From assembly GCA_024742485.1 (NCBI GenBank), contig JANSYK010000001.1, positions 2,578,761-2,642,760 of the forward strand: a stretch of DNA of 64,000 nt. The letters run 5' to 3'. The DNA is from Alphaproteobacteria bacterium (lineage in GTDB: Bacteria > Pseudomonadota > Alphaproteobacteria > Rhizobiales > Rhizobiaceae). The stretch's first letter is position 1. Each line of letters begins with the position of its first letter. Below are positions 35,613 through 45,076 of this stretch, one piece after another. The notes beneath the pieces are model-generated. The model had not been told where the DNA came from. It ran no database searches and saw nothing but the letters and a program-made list of their open reading frames with translations. Made by a program: the position numbers and the translations under genes.

Positions 35613-36521
35613 ATGACAAACCTGTCCGCTTCTGGCACATCCCACGCCGCGCTTGGCGTGCTGACCGCCCTTGCAGCAGCGATCAGCATCAGTTTTTCCA
35701 ATATCCTCTCGCCGGCCGTTGTTGAGTCAGGCAGCAACACCGCCACATTGCTGGCCTTTCGCTTTGTGAGTTTTTTGCTGGTCTGCGCGCTGTGGATGAA
35801 GTTGAGCGGCACGAGCTTTGTCCTGGACCGTCGATACCGGTGGCCTTGCTTCGTCGCCGGCATCGGCAATGCGGTCGGGTCGGGCGCGTTGATCGCGTCA
35901 TTCCTCTATCTTCCGCTCAGCCTTGCCATCTTGATCTTCTATACATTTCCGCTACTGACCCGGCTGGGCGAATGTGCGCTGAACCGCCGCCGGCCAGCCG
36001 TTTTCGAGGTCCTCTGTCTGGCGGGCGCACTGACAGGCCTTGCCATCTGTCTCGGCTTCGGGTTCGACCATTTGAACACGCCGGGTCTGCTCTTTGCCGT
36101 GGCGGCGGCGCTCAGCATCTCCGGTTCCTTTGTGCTGGCCGGGCATCGACTGAAAACGATCCAGCCAACACTGCAGACCTTCTATATGGGCGTGACAGGT
36201 CTGGTCATCACGCTTGCCTTCATCCTCACAACCCGATCCTGGGCGCCGCCGCCAATGGAAATAGTCGCGTCCACCCTGATGCTCGGTGCTTCGGTGACCT
36301 ATGCGGCGGCTTTCTTCGCCATCTATAAGGGGATCGGCATGATCGGCGCCTCACGCACGGCAATGATCATGAACCTGGAGCCGGTTCTGACCATCGGACT
36401 TGCCATTCTCCTGCTGCAGGAAGGCCTGTCACCGCATCAGCTTTTCGGCGCTGCCATGGTGATCGCAGCCGTTGTCGCCGCCCAGCTCCGACCACTCTCC
36501 GATAGGCCGCAAGAAGCTTGA
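35613..36521 (+). CDS. EamA-family (DMT) transporter
   Basis: 302 residues, ten predicted membrane spans in two repeats (GVLTALAAAISISFSNIL..., LLFAVAAALSISGSFVLAG...), ending with IGLAILLLQEGLSPHQLFGAAMVIAAVV, the EamA pattern. The substrate is unknown; its position downstream of the sulfur-amino-acid enzyme allows, but does not prove, an amino-acid or metabolite exporter. Confidence 0.87.
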   Translation: MTNLSASGTSHAALGVLTALAAAISISFSNILSPAVVESGSNTATLLAFRFVSFLLVCALWMKLSGTSFVLDRRYRWPCFVAGIGNAVGSGALIASFLYLPLSLAILIFYTFPLLTRLGECALNRRRPAVFEVLCLAGALTGLAICLGFGFDHLNTPGLLFAVAAALSISGSFVLAGHRLKTIQPTLQTFYMGVTGLVITLAFILTTRSWAPPPMEIVASTLMLGASVTYAAAFFAIYKGIGMIGASRTAMIMNLEPVLTIGLAILLLQEGLSPHQLFGAAMVIAAVVAAQLRPLSDRPQEA

Positions 36522-36565
36522 TTCCGGAGATCAGCGGATGTTGGCCGTCCGCATCTGTTTGCGCG

Positions 36566-36877
36566 TCAAAGCGCCGCTCTGTCGGCATCGGCCGCCGCTC
36601 TTTCGGCGACAATGCCGCGTCGCTGAACGCGATAGTCGATGATGCCGACCACTGCAACGATCACGGAAGCAGGCATGAAGAGGACACCAAGCCCCTCCAG
36701 CCAAACAGCACCACTGAGCTTGAGCAGCCCGGCTCCGGAGACAAACAGCGCGATCGCCGTATTCAGATAAGCCAGCAATGTGCGCCGGTTAGCCAAATCC
36801 GTCCGCGTGATTGCCAGAACCAGATTTTCGACCGATCGTGCCTCGCGTTTTTCCACGTTGATTGCCCTTTCATACAT
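36566..36877 (-). CDS. DUF202-family membrane protein
   Basis: A 103-residue protein. After a charged N-terminus comes the DUF202 hallmark LANRRTLLAYLNTAIALFVSGAGLLKL, then a second hydrophobic span LGVLFMPASVIVAVVGIIDY. The family (YidH-like) has no settled function. ATG 36877 is preferred (GGCGGA upstream); the frame extends to 36910 into a dispersed repeat. Confidence 0.8.
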   Translation of the reverse strand: MYERAINVEKREARSVENLVLAITRTDLANRRTLLAYLNTAIALFVSGAGLLKLSGAVWLEGLGVLFMPASVIVAVVGIIDYRVQRRGIVAERAAADADRAAL

Positions 36878-36887
36878 CCTCGTCCGC

Positions 36888-36987
36888 CAGACCGTTTCGG
36901 GTTTAGTCAAAAACGGGACAGCGAAGCCGGTCGTTAATGTCGTCGATGCATTCGGACTTTGCCGATTCCGTCAAAACTGAATGGCCG
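36888..36987 (-). repeat. ~100-bp dispersed intergenic repeat, copy F (reverse)
   Basis: On the minus strand it reads CATTCAGTTTTGACGGAATC near its start, GAATGCATCGACGACATTAA in the middle and CCCGTTTTTGACTAAACCCG at the end, a diverged but collinear copy. It ends 10 bases before the DUF202 start codon, so it forms that gene's upstream region. Confidence 0.75.
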
Positions 36988-37043
36988 ACAGTGAAGGCAA
37001 ATCATCGCAAAGGACAGCATTGGATATCAAGCCATAGACCGGT

Positions 37044-38129
37044 TCAATGCGAAGGGTCTGGTTCGGACCACAGCATGGCACCGCGCCGAAAACGGGAAAG
37101 CAGTAGGAGAGCATAGGCTATCAGTGCAAGCGGAATGGCAACTTCCCTGATTTCCGCCATCTCATGTCCCTGTGGCAGCAGATGGCCATGATCCAGCAGC
37201 ACGATCTGGGACGATACAAGCAGAAACACCATGATGAATATGGCCTTTGTTGCGGCCCGATCACGTTCCCTGAAAAACAGATCTGCCGCAATGAGAACAC
37301 CCAGATAAAGCAGGAGCTGGTTCGTCACATAGTTCCAGGATTGGTAGAAGAGACCGCACAAGGGCAATGCAAGAATGGCAAAACCGGGTGGTGGTATGAA
37401 GATGTTCAGACCGGCGGCGATATCCGGTACGTGACGCGGCCAGGCGAACGGCAGCACGACAAGCAGCAGAATGGCGGTCGTATAGTAGGCCCACTCGAAC
37501 GGATGGGTGTAGTAATTGTGCAGGTTGATTTCGTTCTGGTCATTGCCCTGGAACAGGGCGGGCGTCGGCAAGTCGAGCCAATGCTGCCCCCAGGACAGTT
37601 CCTCCATCAAGATGAAGACCAATACCAGTATCATTCCCACGATCAGCCAGGGCGGGCGCAGGCCCGCGATTTTCTCCCCGTCCGACCGCCGGGCCCGCCG
37701 GGTGCACAAAGCCAGCAGCGCGATGGCAGTCAGGAGAAAGAGCTCGGAAAAAACGCTGAGGGTTCTACCCTCTCGTATTTGCACCGCAAGGCCATCGGGC
37801 CAGAAAACGACCCCCAGTGCACTGGCCGCCAAAACAAATCCGCCGATCGGTAGCCAGCCGGTTGGCAGTTCCGTCCAACCCGGGCTACGAATCTGTTCGG
37901 CAGTCGGTCGCAAGGCCGCGAATACCAGCAATGATGCAACCATCAGACCGGCGGCCTTGGCTGATTCGAACAGATCCCAAAAAGGGGAATACTTGTCCAG
38001 AAAATCATGACCCAGGACCAGATATCCGTAGGTGTAGAAACCGATGCAGATCATCACCGCCGTGAACAGCGCGATGCAACGCTGCCAAGGGCTTTGACAT
38101 CCGCGGATCATGGTTCGCCAGGCGTTCAA
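37044..38129 (-). CDS. polytopic membrane protein with EE-SWGQ motif, paralogue 1
   Basis: 361 residues, about 9-10 predicted spans. I do not recognise a named family. Conserved with its neighbour at 38198-39265 are FILMEELSWGQHWLDL followed ~25 residues later by NEINLHNYYTH, plus FAILALPLCGLFYQSWNY and GHEMAEIREVAIPLALIAY. The acidic-histidine pattern inside or next to spans suggests a membrane-embedded metal or proton site. TTG 38129 is chosen for GGGGGAG six bases upstream; ATG 38108 is an alternative. Confidence 0.72.
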   Translation of the reverse strand: MNAWRTMIRGCQSPWQRCIALFTAVMICIGFYTYGYLVLGHDFLDKYSPFWDLFESAKAAGLMVASLLVFAALRPTAEQIRSPGWTELPTGWLPIGGFVLAASALGVVFWPDGLAVQIREGRTLSVFSELFLLTAIALLALCTRRARRSDGEKIAGLRPPWLIVGMILVLVFILMEELSWGQHWLDLPTPALFQGNDQNEINLHNYYTHPFEWAYYTTAILLLVVLPFAWPRHVPDIAAGLNIFIPPPGFAILALPLCGLFYQSWNYVTNQLLLYLGVLIAADLFFRERDRAATKAIFIMVFLLVSSQIVLLDHGHLLPQGHEMAEIREVAIPLALIAYALLLLSRFRRGAMLWSEPDPSH

Positions 38130-38197
38130 CTAAAACTCCCCCGGCTGCCAGAAACATCAACCGGGGCGCAAACGCAAGTTTGAACGCGGTGCGTGGT

Positions 38198-39265
38198 TTA
38201 ATTCTGGGCGGGTCGTTTGGCCGATAAATCCGCATCGCGGCGAAACCGGGTCATCAGGATCCAGCAATAGGCAACAAGGGCCAGGGGAATGGCGACCTCG
38301 CGAATTTCGGTGAGTTCATGGCCGTCGCGCAGCGTGTGCCCCAGCAGAAGAAACACGAGCTGAGACAGCAAAAGTGCTGCGAGCATGGTCGCGATGCCAC
38401 GCCGAGCAGCCGGTTCGGTCTCCCGTTGAAACATGAATATGGCAATCAGCACACCCAGATAGAACCAGACCTGGTACATGACGAAATTCCAGGTCTCGTA
38501 AAACAGGCCGCACAGGGGCAGCGCCAAAATCGCGAATGACAGTGGTGGCACGAACACCGTCAGACCATCGGCAAAGGACGGGACCTCTCGCGGCCAGGCA
38601 AATGGCAGCACGACGAACACCAGCACGGCGGTCGAATAGTAGGCCGCCTCGAAACGATGGGTATAGAAATTGTGCAGATTGGTTTCATTCTGCAGGTTCT
38701 TTTCAAACCCGTCAGGGGTCGCAAATCCGAGCCAGTGCTGTCCCCACGACATTTCCTCCATCAGGATCAGCAACACGACCGCTATCATCGCCAAAAGAAT
38801 CCAGACAGGCCGAATCCCGAAAAAACCGGCGCGATCCGACCCCCGTGCACTCCATGCCGAAACCGCTAGAAGCGCGAGGGCGGCCAGAAAGATAAACTCG
38901 GTCAGGACGCTCAACGCTCTTCCCTCCCGCACATAATCGGCAATCAGGGTCGGCCAGGCAATCACGGCCAGCGCACTTGCTGCCAGGATACAAAGACCAA
39001 CCGTCAACCAGCCGGCAGGAAGGGCATCCCAGTGCGCGACGCGCAATTGGCTCGCTTCGGGGCGCAGAGCCAGAAAGACAAGAAAGGATGCGAAAAGCAG
39101 GGCGAGCGCCTTGAACCATCCGAACAGGCTCCAGTCCGGCGGATATTTCTCCAGCATCCGGTGGTCATACGCGGCATCACCGTAGACAACCATGGCACCA
39201 CTGATCGCAATGGCGACAGCCAGTTGAACTGCTCTGCCCACAAGGGATTTTGGGTCTGAAATCAT
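38198..39265 (-). CDS. polytopic membrane protein with EE-SWGQ motif, paralogue 2
   Basis: 355 residues, clearly a tandem duplicate of the gene just downstream: LILMEEMSWGQHWLGF, NETNLHNFYTH, FAILALPLCGLFYETWNF and GHELTEIREVAIPLALVAY correspond position by position. ATG 39265 has GGGAG upstream. 68 bases separate the paralogues, so they are probably co-transcribed. Function unknown; both copies keep all the shared polar motifs, which argues that both are active. Confidence 0.72.
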   Translation of the reverse strand: MISDPKSLVGRAVQLAVAIAISGAMVVYGDAAYDHRMLEKYPPDWSLFGWFKALALLFASFLVFLALRPEASQLRVAHWDALPAGWLTVGLCILAASALAVIAWPTLIADYVREGRALSVLTEFIFLAALALLAVSAWSARGSDRAGFFGIRPVWILLAMIAVVLLILMEEMSWGQHWLGFATPDGFEKNLQNETNLHNFYTHRFEAAYYSTAVLVFVVLPFAWPREVPSFADGLTVFVPPLSFAILALPLCGLFYETWNFVMYQVWFYLGVLIAIFMFQRETEPAARRGIATMLAALLLSQLVFLLLGHTLRDGHELTEIREVAIPLALVAYCWILMTRFRRDADLSAKRPAQN

Positions 39266-39448
39266 GCGGCGGCTCCCAACAAGATACGCCTCATCAGGCA
39301 AATTCACACCCAGTCATCATAAAACACAAACCGTGAACAGATGGATAACGGTGCTTACCACCCCGCCTCGGATACTCGAAACCGGCGACGGCCAAGCCAG
39401 ACCATTCAGGAAAAATCGGACGTTCCAGTCCTGGACCCGGTCAGAGTC

Positions 39449-41548
39449 TTACCGAATCCCGGCCTTCTTGAGTCCGTCAATATAGGTTTCCATCTGATCG
39501 TCGAGTTTCAGATAGAACAGATGCTCACGGGCAAAGCTGATCGAGAATTCCGGTTTGACCTGATGCAGGTTTCCTATGGCAGATCGGCAGGCATCAGCAT
39601 CTCCAAGATGCCCAAGTGCCGTTACCAGATGTGCATAGGCCCAGTATTGCGCATTGGGTATGCTTACGGCGCGACGCGCCCAGGCAACGGCGTCTTCATG
39701 TTCTCCACGAAACAGGTGGGCGAGCGAGCGATAGGAATAAAACGCCCAGCGAAAAGGGTCATGCGGGCTTAACTTGATGGCGATTTCGAATTGTTCGATT
39801 GCTTCGTCGAGGCGCCCCTCATAGGCAAGGGAATCCCCGAGGCCGCAATAGGTGACGGCCAGACAGGGATTGAGTTCAAGCGCATGCTCCAGGGCATCGA
39901 TCGCCAGATCATATTCCTGTCGGGCCAGATGAACGCGGCCGATGGTGAAAAAGCTGTTGGCGTCCTGGTCGTCCAGTTCGATCGCTCTCTTTGCTGCACG
40001 CAGGGCCTCATCCATCCGGGCAGGGTCCGGTTTGGCATCGAAATAGACCATGCTCAGGACAATCGCATAGGCCAGTCGCGAATGGGCCGACGCAAATCCG
40101 TCATCCAGTTCGATGGCCTGGCGCAACAGGGCCTGACATTCCCCATTGCTGTCCGGTGTGAATTTGTAGAACTGGGCAACCGCCAGCTGGTAGAGATCCC
40201 AAGCCCCGCGATTTTGGCGCGGCCGTCTTTGCGCCTTCTTCTGCTCCGTCAGGCCCAGCTCCGACTCGATCCGGGCGGCGATCATTTCCGATATCTCATC
40301 CTGGAGTTCGAAAATATCCACCATGTCCCGATCGTATCGCTCGGACCACACACTGTGTTCGGTCTCGGCATCGACCAGCTCTGCGCTGATGCGAAAACGT
40401 GTGCCCGCCTTGCGGACGCTCCCGGTCACGATGTAATTGGCATCGAGCTGTTCGCCGATGCGGCGAATGCTGTCCGCTGATCCGCGAAAGGAAAAAGCGG
40501 GGTTGCGGGCAATGACTGTCAGCCAGCGATTTCTGGCAAGCGCAATGGTAATGTCTTCGGTGATCCCATCGGCGAAATAGTCCTCGTCCGGATCGCGGTT
40601 CATATTGACAAAAGGCAGGATTGCAACGCTTGGCTGGCTCGCGATCGCCGCGAGTGCCTTGTTGTCGCTGATCAAGTCCGCCACATCGCCTGGGCCGGCA
40701 CTCTCGACCGGGGCGATGAACCGGAAACCGCGTCCATGCACGGTGGAAATCACCTTCTGCGATGCCCCATCGTCACCAACTGCGCGCCTGGCGGCCTTGA
40801 CCTGGCTGCTCAATGCCGCATCCGAGACAATCCGGTCGCCCCAGATTGCCGCGAATATCTCATCCTTCGTGACCATCCTCTCGCGGTTTTTCACGAGCAG
40901 CAGAAGCAGATCGAAGGCCTGTGGCTCGACGGCAACCCGTTGGCCCGCCTCGCGCAATTCAAACAGCGTCGTATCCAGCTCGAATTGGCCGAAGCGGATC
41001 ACTCCTGCGCCACTCTTTTCCGGATCCGGCCGGTCCTGCGGGTCAATCCGATAGGCTTCGATGGGACGGTTGATGTTCTTGACCGATTGCTTTCCCAGCG
41101 AGACGAAGGCAACCGCAACCTTGTCACCAACATGGTCATGGACCTGTTTCGACAGGACGATACCACCGGGCGGTGCCAGAGTCTCCAGCCGGGCCGCGAT
41201 GTTCACCCCGTCACCATAAATATCCGCCCCCTCGACGATCACGTCACCAAGATGCAAACCGATGCGCAGATGCATCTCCTGAGCGACAGCCAGGGCTCTG
41301 TTGTCGGCAGCCAATTCCCTTTGGATATCCAAGGCACATTGCAATGCATCGACGACACTCGAAAACTCGACCAGTGAACCATCGCCCATCAGTTTGACCG
41401 TTCGCCCGGAATGTCGGGCGATCGCCGGATCAATGATCTGCGCCCGGATCTGCTTCAGACGATCCAGTGTTCCTTCTTCATCGCGCTCCATTCGTTGGCT
41501 GTAGCCAACGACATCCATCGCGACAATCGTCGTCAGTTTCCGCTGCAT
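39449..41548 (-). CDS. class III nucleotidyl cyclase fused to OmpR-type DNA-binding, TolB-N-like and TPR regions
   Basis: 699 residues with four parts. Residues ~1-170: adenylate/guanylate cyclase domain (TIVAMDVVGYSQRME, KLMGDGSLVEF with metal-binding Asp residues, IYGDGVNIAARLE). Residues ~180-280: winged-helix of the transcriptional-regulator C-terminal type (FELDTTLFELREAGQRVAVEP, TKDEIFAAIWGD, STVHGRGFRFIAPV). Residues ~305-405: FlgO/TolB-N-like segment (PSVAILPFVNMNRDPDEDYF). Residues ~450-699: TPR repeats. Cyclase-TolB-TPR proteins are common in rhizobia; the inserted DNA-binding domain is unusual and suggests cAMP synthesis linked directly to promoter binding. ATG 41548 follows a GGGGGG-rich site. 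Confidence 0.88.
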   Translation of the reverse strand: MQRKLTTIVAMDVVGYSQRMERDEEGTLDRLKQIRAQIIDPAIARHSGRTVKLMGDGSLVEFSSVVDALQCALDIQRELAADNRALAVAQEMHLRIGLHLGDVIVEGADIYGDGVNIAARLETLAPPGGIVLSKQVHDHVGDKVAVAFVSLGKQSVKNINRPIEAYRIDPQDRPDPEKSGAGVIRFGQFELDTTLFELREAGQRVAVEPQAFDLLLLLVKNRERMVTKDEIFAAIWGDRIVSDAALSSQVKAARRAVGDDGASQKVISTVHGRGFRFIAPVESAGPGDVADLISDNKALAAIASQPSVAILPFVNMNRDPDEDYFADGITEDITIALARNRWLTVIARNPAFSFRGSADSIRRIGEQLDANYIVTGSVRKAGTRFRISAELVDAETEHSVWSERYDRDMVDIFELQDEISEMIAARIESELGLTEQKKAQRRPRQNRGAWDLYQLAVAQFYKFTPDSNGECQALLRQAIELDDGFASAHSRLAYAIVLSMVYFDAKPDPARMDEALRAAKRAIELDDQDANSFFTIGRVHLARQEYDLAIDALEHALELNPCLAVTYCGLGDSLAYEGRLDEAIEQFEIAIKLSPHDPFRWAFYSYRSLAHLFRGEHEDAVAWARRAVSIPNAQYWAYAHLVTALGHLGDADACRSAIGNLHQVKPEFSISFAREHLFYLKLDDQMETYIDGLKKAGIR

Positions 41549-41639
41549 CCTGCCCCCCAAGGACACGCCAAAAGGCGCGCTATACCACCACCTTCTTGTT
41601 GGAAAACCGGGCGGTTGAAATGACTGTTCAACGTATAAC

Positions 41640-41660
41640 GCACGGGCAAACTGCCCGTGC
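41640..41660 (-). terminator. hairpin downstream of cysK
   Basis: GCACGGGCA and TGCCCGTGC form a perfect 9-bp stem with a 3-base loop, 29 bases after the cysK stop on the minus strand. There is no clear U-tract, so it may be a weak terminator or a 3'-end stabiliser. Confidence 0.45.
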
Positions 41661-41688
41661 CACCAACAAAATCGTCGCCATTATCCGA

Positions 41689-42678
41689 CTAATCTTCACC
41701 ATAGCCATCAAACAGCGCTGTGGATATATACCGCTCCGACGAACTGGGCAGCAAGGTGACGACGGTTCGGCCCTTCATATCACTGCGCTGCGCCACCCGC
41801 ATTGCACAGGCCAGCGCTGCACCCGATGAGATTCCGACCGGCAATCCCTCAACGGCGGCTGCCTTTCGTGCCGTTGCCATGGCCTCCTCATTGCTGACAA
41901 GCAACACCTCGTCGATCAGGTCTGTGTCGAGCACATCGGGAACGAAACCCGCACCAATTCCCTGGATCAAATGCGGTGAATGCGTTCCACCGGATAGAAC
42001 AGGGCTGTTTTCCGGTTCAATGGCAAAGATGCGGATATCGGGCCTGCGCGCTTTGAGCGACGACCCTATCCCGGTCAGGGAGCCACCCGTACCGACGCCA
42101 AGAACTACGGCATCCACAACACCGTTGGTGTCCCGCCAGATTTCCTCGGCGGTCGTCCTGCTGTGGATTTCCGGGTTGGCCGGATGCCCGAACTGCCACG
42201 GCATCACGGCATTATCCGTTTCGGCTATGATCTCCTTGGCCTTGTCGATGGCACCACCGATGCCCTTTTCCCGCGGCGTGAGCACCACTTCCGCCCCCAG
42301 AAAGCGCATCAATTTGCGACGCTCGATTGAAAAACTGTCGGGCATGGTGACGATACAGCGATAGCCCTTTGCGGCGCAGGCAAAAGCGAGCCCAATCCCG
42401 GTGTTTCCCGAGGTCGGCTCAACGATCACGCCATCCGGCTTCAGCGAACCATCGGCTTCCATGGCTTCCAGCATCGCAACCGCGATACGGTCCTTGACGC
42501 TGGAGAGCGGATTGTAGAACTCGAGTTTGGCAAGCACTTCGGCCTGACAGCCGGCCTCGTTCGCCAACCGCCCGATCCGCACCAGGGGCGTGTTGCCGAT
42601 CGTTTCCAGAACGCTGTTGTAGACCCTGCCACGTCCCGGCTTGTCGAATGTGAGTTGTGTGGTGTGTGTATCGGCCAT
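41689..42678 (-). CDS. cysK: cysteine synthase (O-acetylserine sulfhydrylase)
   Basis: A 329-residue fold-type II PLP enzyme: O-acetylserine + sulfide to cysteine + acetate. Motifs: ETIGNTPLVRIGRL, the PLP lysine in YNPLSSVKDRIA, the substrate loop VEPTSGNTGIGLAF, the phosphate-binding GVGTGGSLTGIG, and GISSGAALACAM near the C-terminus. Length and motifs are normal for CysK. ATG 42678 is 23 bases downstream of the methyltransferase stop on the same strand. Confidence 0.95.
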   Translation of the reverse strand: MADTHTTQLTFDKPGRGRVYNSVLETIGNTPLVRIGRLANEAGCQAEVLAKLEFYNPLSSVKDRIAVAMLEAMEADGSLKPDGVIVEPTSGNTGIGLAFACAAKGYRCIVTMPDSFSIERRKLMRFLGAEVVLTPREKGIGGAIDKAKEIIAETDNAVMPWQFGHPANPEIHSRTTAEEIWRDTNGVVDAVVLGVGTGGSLTGIGSSLKARRPDIRIFAIEPENSPVLSGGTHSPHLIQGIGAGFVPDVLDTDLIDEVLLVSNEEAMATARKAAAVEGLPVGISSGAALACAMRVAQRSDMKGRTVVTLLPSSSERYISTALFDGYGED

Positions 42679-42701
42679 GTTTGTGGATCCTTCTGCCTGT
42701 A

Positions 42702-43592
42702 TCAGTGAATGGGATTTGTTCCGGAAATCACCCAGGAGGAACTGTCCATGACAATCCCGTCCGAGCTTTTCGTTTCTTTCATGATGGCCTCGGCCAGGGC
42801 CGCCTCGATCTGCGGACGCATTTCCTCTGCCCTCTCACCGGCTTCACGAAACACCTCTCCGGCCGGGCCGATCGCCAGTTGAAAGGCGATGGCGTCCTTG
42901 ACGTCCCGTCCGACCAGAACGGGCGCATCGACACGCTGAAACTCGATGTCGGTGTATCCAGCCGATTGCATCATCGTTCGCACCGTGTCTTCATTGGACA
43001 TGGAGAACGGACCCGGTCCGCAGGTCTGCGCTTCGGCCCCCGGCTGCGGCAGGAAGTCCAGAACGATGTCCTTGGCCATCGAAAGCCACGGATTGTCAGC
43101 CCGGTTGCGCCAGACGATATGAACCATGCGGCCACCCGGTTTGAGCGCCCGCCGCATATTGCGAAGCCCGGCCACCGGATTGGCAAAGAACATGGTTCCA
43201 AAACGGGCGAATACAAAATCGAACTGGTCGGTCGGCAACTCAATTTCGGCATCGCCACGCATGAAATGCAGGTGACAGTTTTTGTGGGACAGCGCATGGA
43301 CCCGTGCATGCTGCAAAAATGCATCGCAGCAATCGACACCCAGGACACTGCCGGTCGGCCCGACAATCTTGGCAAGCTTGATCGCCGTGTCGCCAAATCC
43401 GCAACCTACATCAAGAACCCTGGCACCCGCCTGCACAGGGAGATCCGGAAACACGGCTTCACTGTGGTTTGAGAGGCCGTCGACAAGAATGTGCCTGAAC
43501 CGGATGAATTTGGGTGCCAGTACATCGTTCCAGAATTCGACAAAAGGTGTGTCCTGTGTGATCGCTTCGTTCACATTGGCTCGGGCATTCAT
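42702..43592 (-). CDS. SAM-dependent methyltransferase
   Basis: A 296-residue class I methyltransferase with VLDVGCGFGDTAIKLA (motif I), GVDCCDAFLQHAR, FDFVFARFGTMFFANPVAGLRNMRRALKPGGR. ATG 43592 has AGGAGGA upstream; the ~14 residues further upstream are unsupported. The substrate is unknown. It lies just upstream of cysK on the same strand, so a role in sulfur or amino-acid metabolism is possible but speculative. Confidence 0.88.
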   Translation of the reverse strand: MNARANVNEAITQDTPFVEFWNDVLAPKFIRFRHILVDGLSNHSEAVFPDLPVQAGARVLDVGCGFGDTAIKLAKIVGPTGSVLGVDCCDAFLQHARVHALSHKNCHLHFMRGDAEIELPTDQFDFVFARFGTMFFANPVAGLRNMRRALKPGGRMVHIVWRNRADNPWLSMAKDIVLDFLPQPGAEAQTCGPGPFSMSNEDTVRTMMQSAGYTDIEFQRVDAPVLVGRDVKDAIAFQLAIGPAGEVFREAGERAEEMRPQIEAALAEAIMKETKSSDGIVMDSSSWVISGTNPIH

Positions 43593-43830
43593 GGGTCGAT
43601 CCTCCTGATCATTTCCGTTCGATTGAACCTGCACACACTATCGCGCTGGTGGTCGGCCCGTGCTTGGGCGAATGCTGAAGAAGTTCTGGAGAATTCATGG
43701 AGACGGGTTGAATTCTGCCTCTTTGCCCACGGTTTTGCGAATTCGGCGTCCCTTTTACGGTGGTGTTGTGAACTGTCGGGCGGAGGCATAAGGTGCATCT
43801 CATTGCCAAATTGCCTGGGGAAGACGCCGC

Positions 43831-45057
43831 GTGACTGCCACCATTTTAGCCAATGCCCGCATGTTTGATGGGGTTTCCGACGACATCAATCCGCATTGCG
43901 ACGTTCTGGTTGTCGATGGCCTCATTCGTGAGATCGGCGAAACCATTGACTTTCCGGATGCCAGACGACTGGATGTGGCGGGCCGTTTTCTGATGCCCGG
44001 GCTGATCGATGCGCACTACCACGCCAACACACCAAGCTACGATTTCTACGGAACCGACAGAATGCCGCCCGCCCTTCTGGGTGCCCATGCGGCGCGCCTG
44101 TTATCGGGCGCACTCGACCGTGGATACACGACGCTGCGCGACGCCGGTGGCGGTGACATCGGTCTCAAGCTGGCCATCGACGAAGGGTTGATTGACGGGC
44201 CGCGCTTCTACTTCCCCGGCCGAGCCCTGACCCAGACGGGCGGACATGGGGATATGCGCCGTCGCAATTATGTCGAGCCGTGTGGCTGTGCCTATTCCGG
44301 GGTGGTAACCCAGACCGTCGACGGACCAGACGAAGTGCGCAAGGCAGCCCGCGAGGAATTCCGCAAGGGCGCAACGCACATCAAGATTTTCGTTTCGGGC
44401 GGTGTTTCAACCGATCTGGCGCCGCTCGACATGCCGCATTTTTCCGATGAAGAAATCAAGGTCGCCGTCGAGGAAGCGGCGCGGCGAAACTCCTACGTCA
44501 TGGCGCATTGCCACACCGACGATGCGGCGCGCCGTTGTGTCGGGTTGGGCGTCAGAACGCTCGAACATGGCAGCCTGATACAGTTTGAAACAGCAAAGTT
44601 CATCGCGGAATCCGGCGCCTACGTGGTCCCGACGCTCTCGGCCGGTCAACTGATCGCGGAAAACGCGGCGGAACTCGGGCTTCCAGCGTCGGCCGCCGAA
44701 AAAGTCCGCGACGTCAATGCGCGGACGCTCGACGCCATCGAGGCTTGCGTCAGGGCCGGCGTGAAACTCGGGCTCGGCTGCGATCTGCATGGCGACGAAT
44801 TCGTTCGCACCCAGGGGCGGGAGTTGATGTTGCGCGGAAAAGTCCAGCCAGCCATCGACGTATTGCGGTCTGCCACATCAATCAACGCGGAGATCGTCCA
44901 GGCCGAGGGCAAACTCGGTGTGATCGCACCCGGTGCCCATGCCGACATGATCGTGGTCGACGGTGATCCATTGACCGATCTGTCGCTGTTCGTCAATTCC
45001 GCCGAAACCGTCGCCATGGTGATGAAAGGCGGGCGCGTGGTCCGGTCGCGACTGTAG
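43831..45057 (+). CDS. amidohydrolase (imidazolonepropionase/prolidase-like)
   Basis: 408 residues, starting with GTG 43831 preceded by GGGGAAG. Metal-dependent hydrolase motifs in order: MPGLIDAHYHANTP (HxH), HIKIFVSGGVS (bridging lysine region), VMAHCHTDDAARR, TLEHGSLI and the catalytic aspartate in LGLGCDLHGDE. It ends with the usual small beta-domain (GVIAPGAHADMIVVDGDPL). It probably hydrolyses an amide, peptide or cyclic imide bond in the cytoplasm. It is at the edge of the hyu/kynU catabolic block and convergent with it. Confidence 0.9.
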   Translation: MTATILANARMFDGVSDDINPHCDVLVVDGLIREIGETIDFPDARRLDVAGRFLMPGLIDAHYHANTPSYDFYGTDRMPPALLGAHAARLLSGALDRGYTTLRDAGGGDIGLKLAIDEGLIDGPRFYFPGRALTQTGGHGDMRRRNYVEPCGCAYSGVVTQTVDGPDEVRKAAREEFRKGATHIKIFVSGGVSTDLAPLDMPHFSDEEIKVAVEEAARRNSYVMAHCHTDDAARRCVGLGVRTLEHGSLIQFETAKFIAESGAYVVPTLSAGQLIAENAAELGLPASAAEKVRDVNARTLDAIEACVRAGVKLGLGCDLHGDEFVRTQGRELMLRGKVQPAIDVLRSATSINAEIVQAEGKLGVIAPGAHADMIVVDGDPLTDLSLFVNSAETVAMVMKGGRVVRSRL

Positions 45058-45076
45058 GGCAAACGCTCACCGGCAC

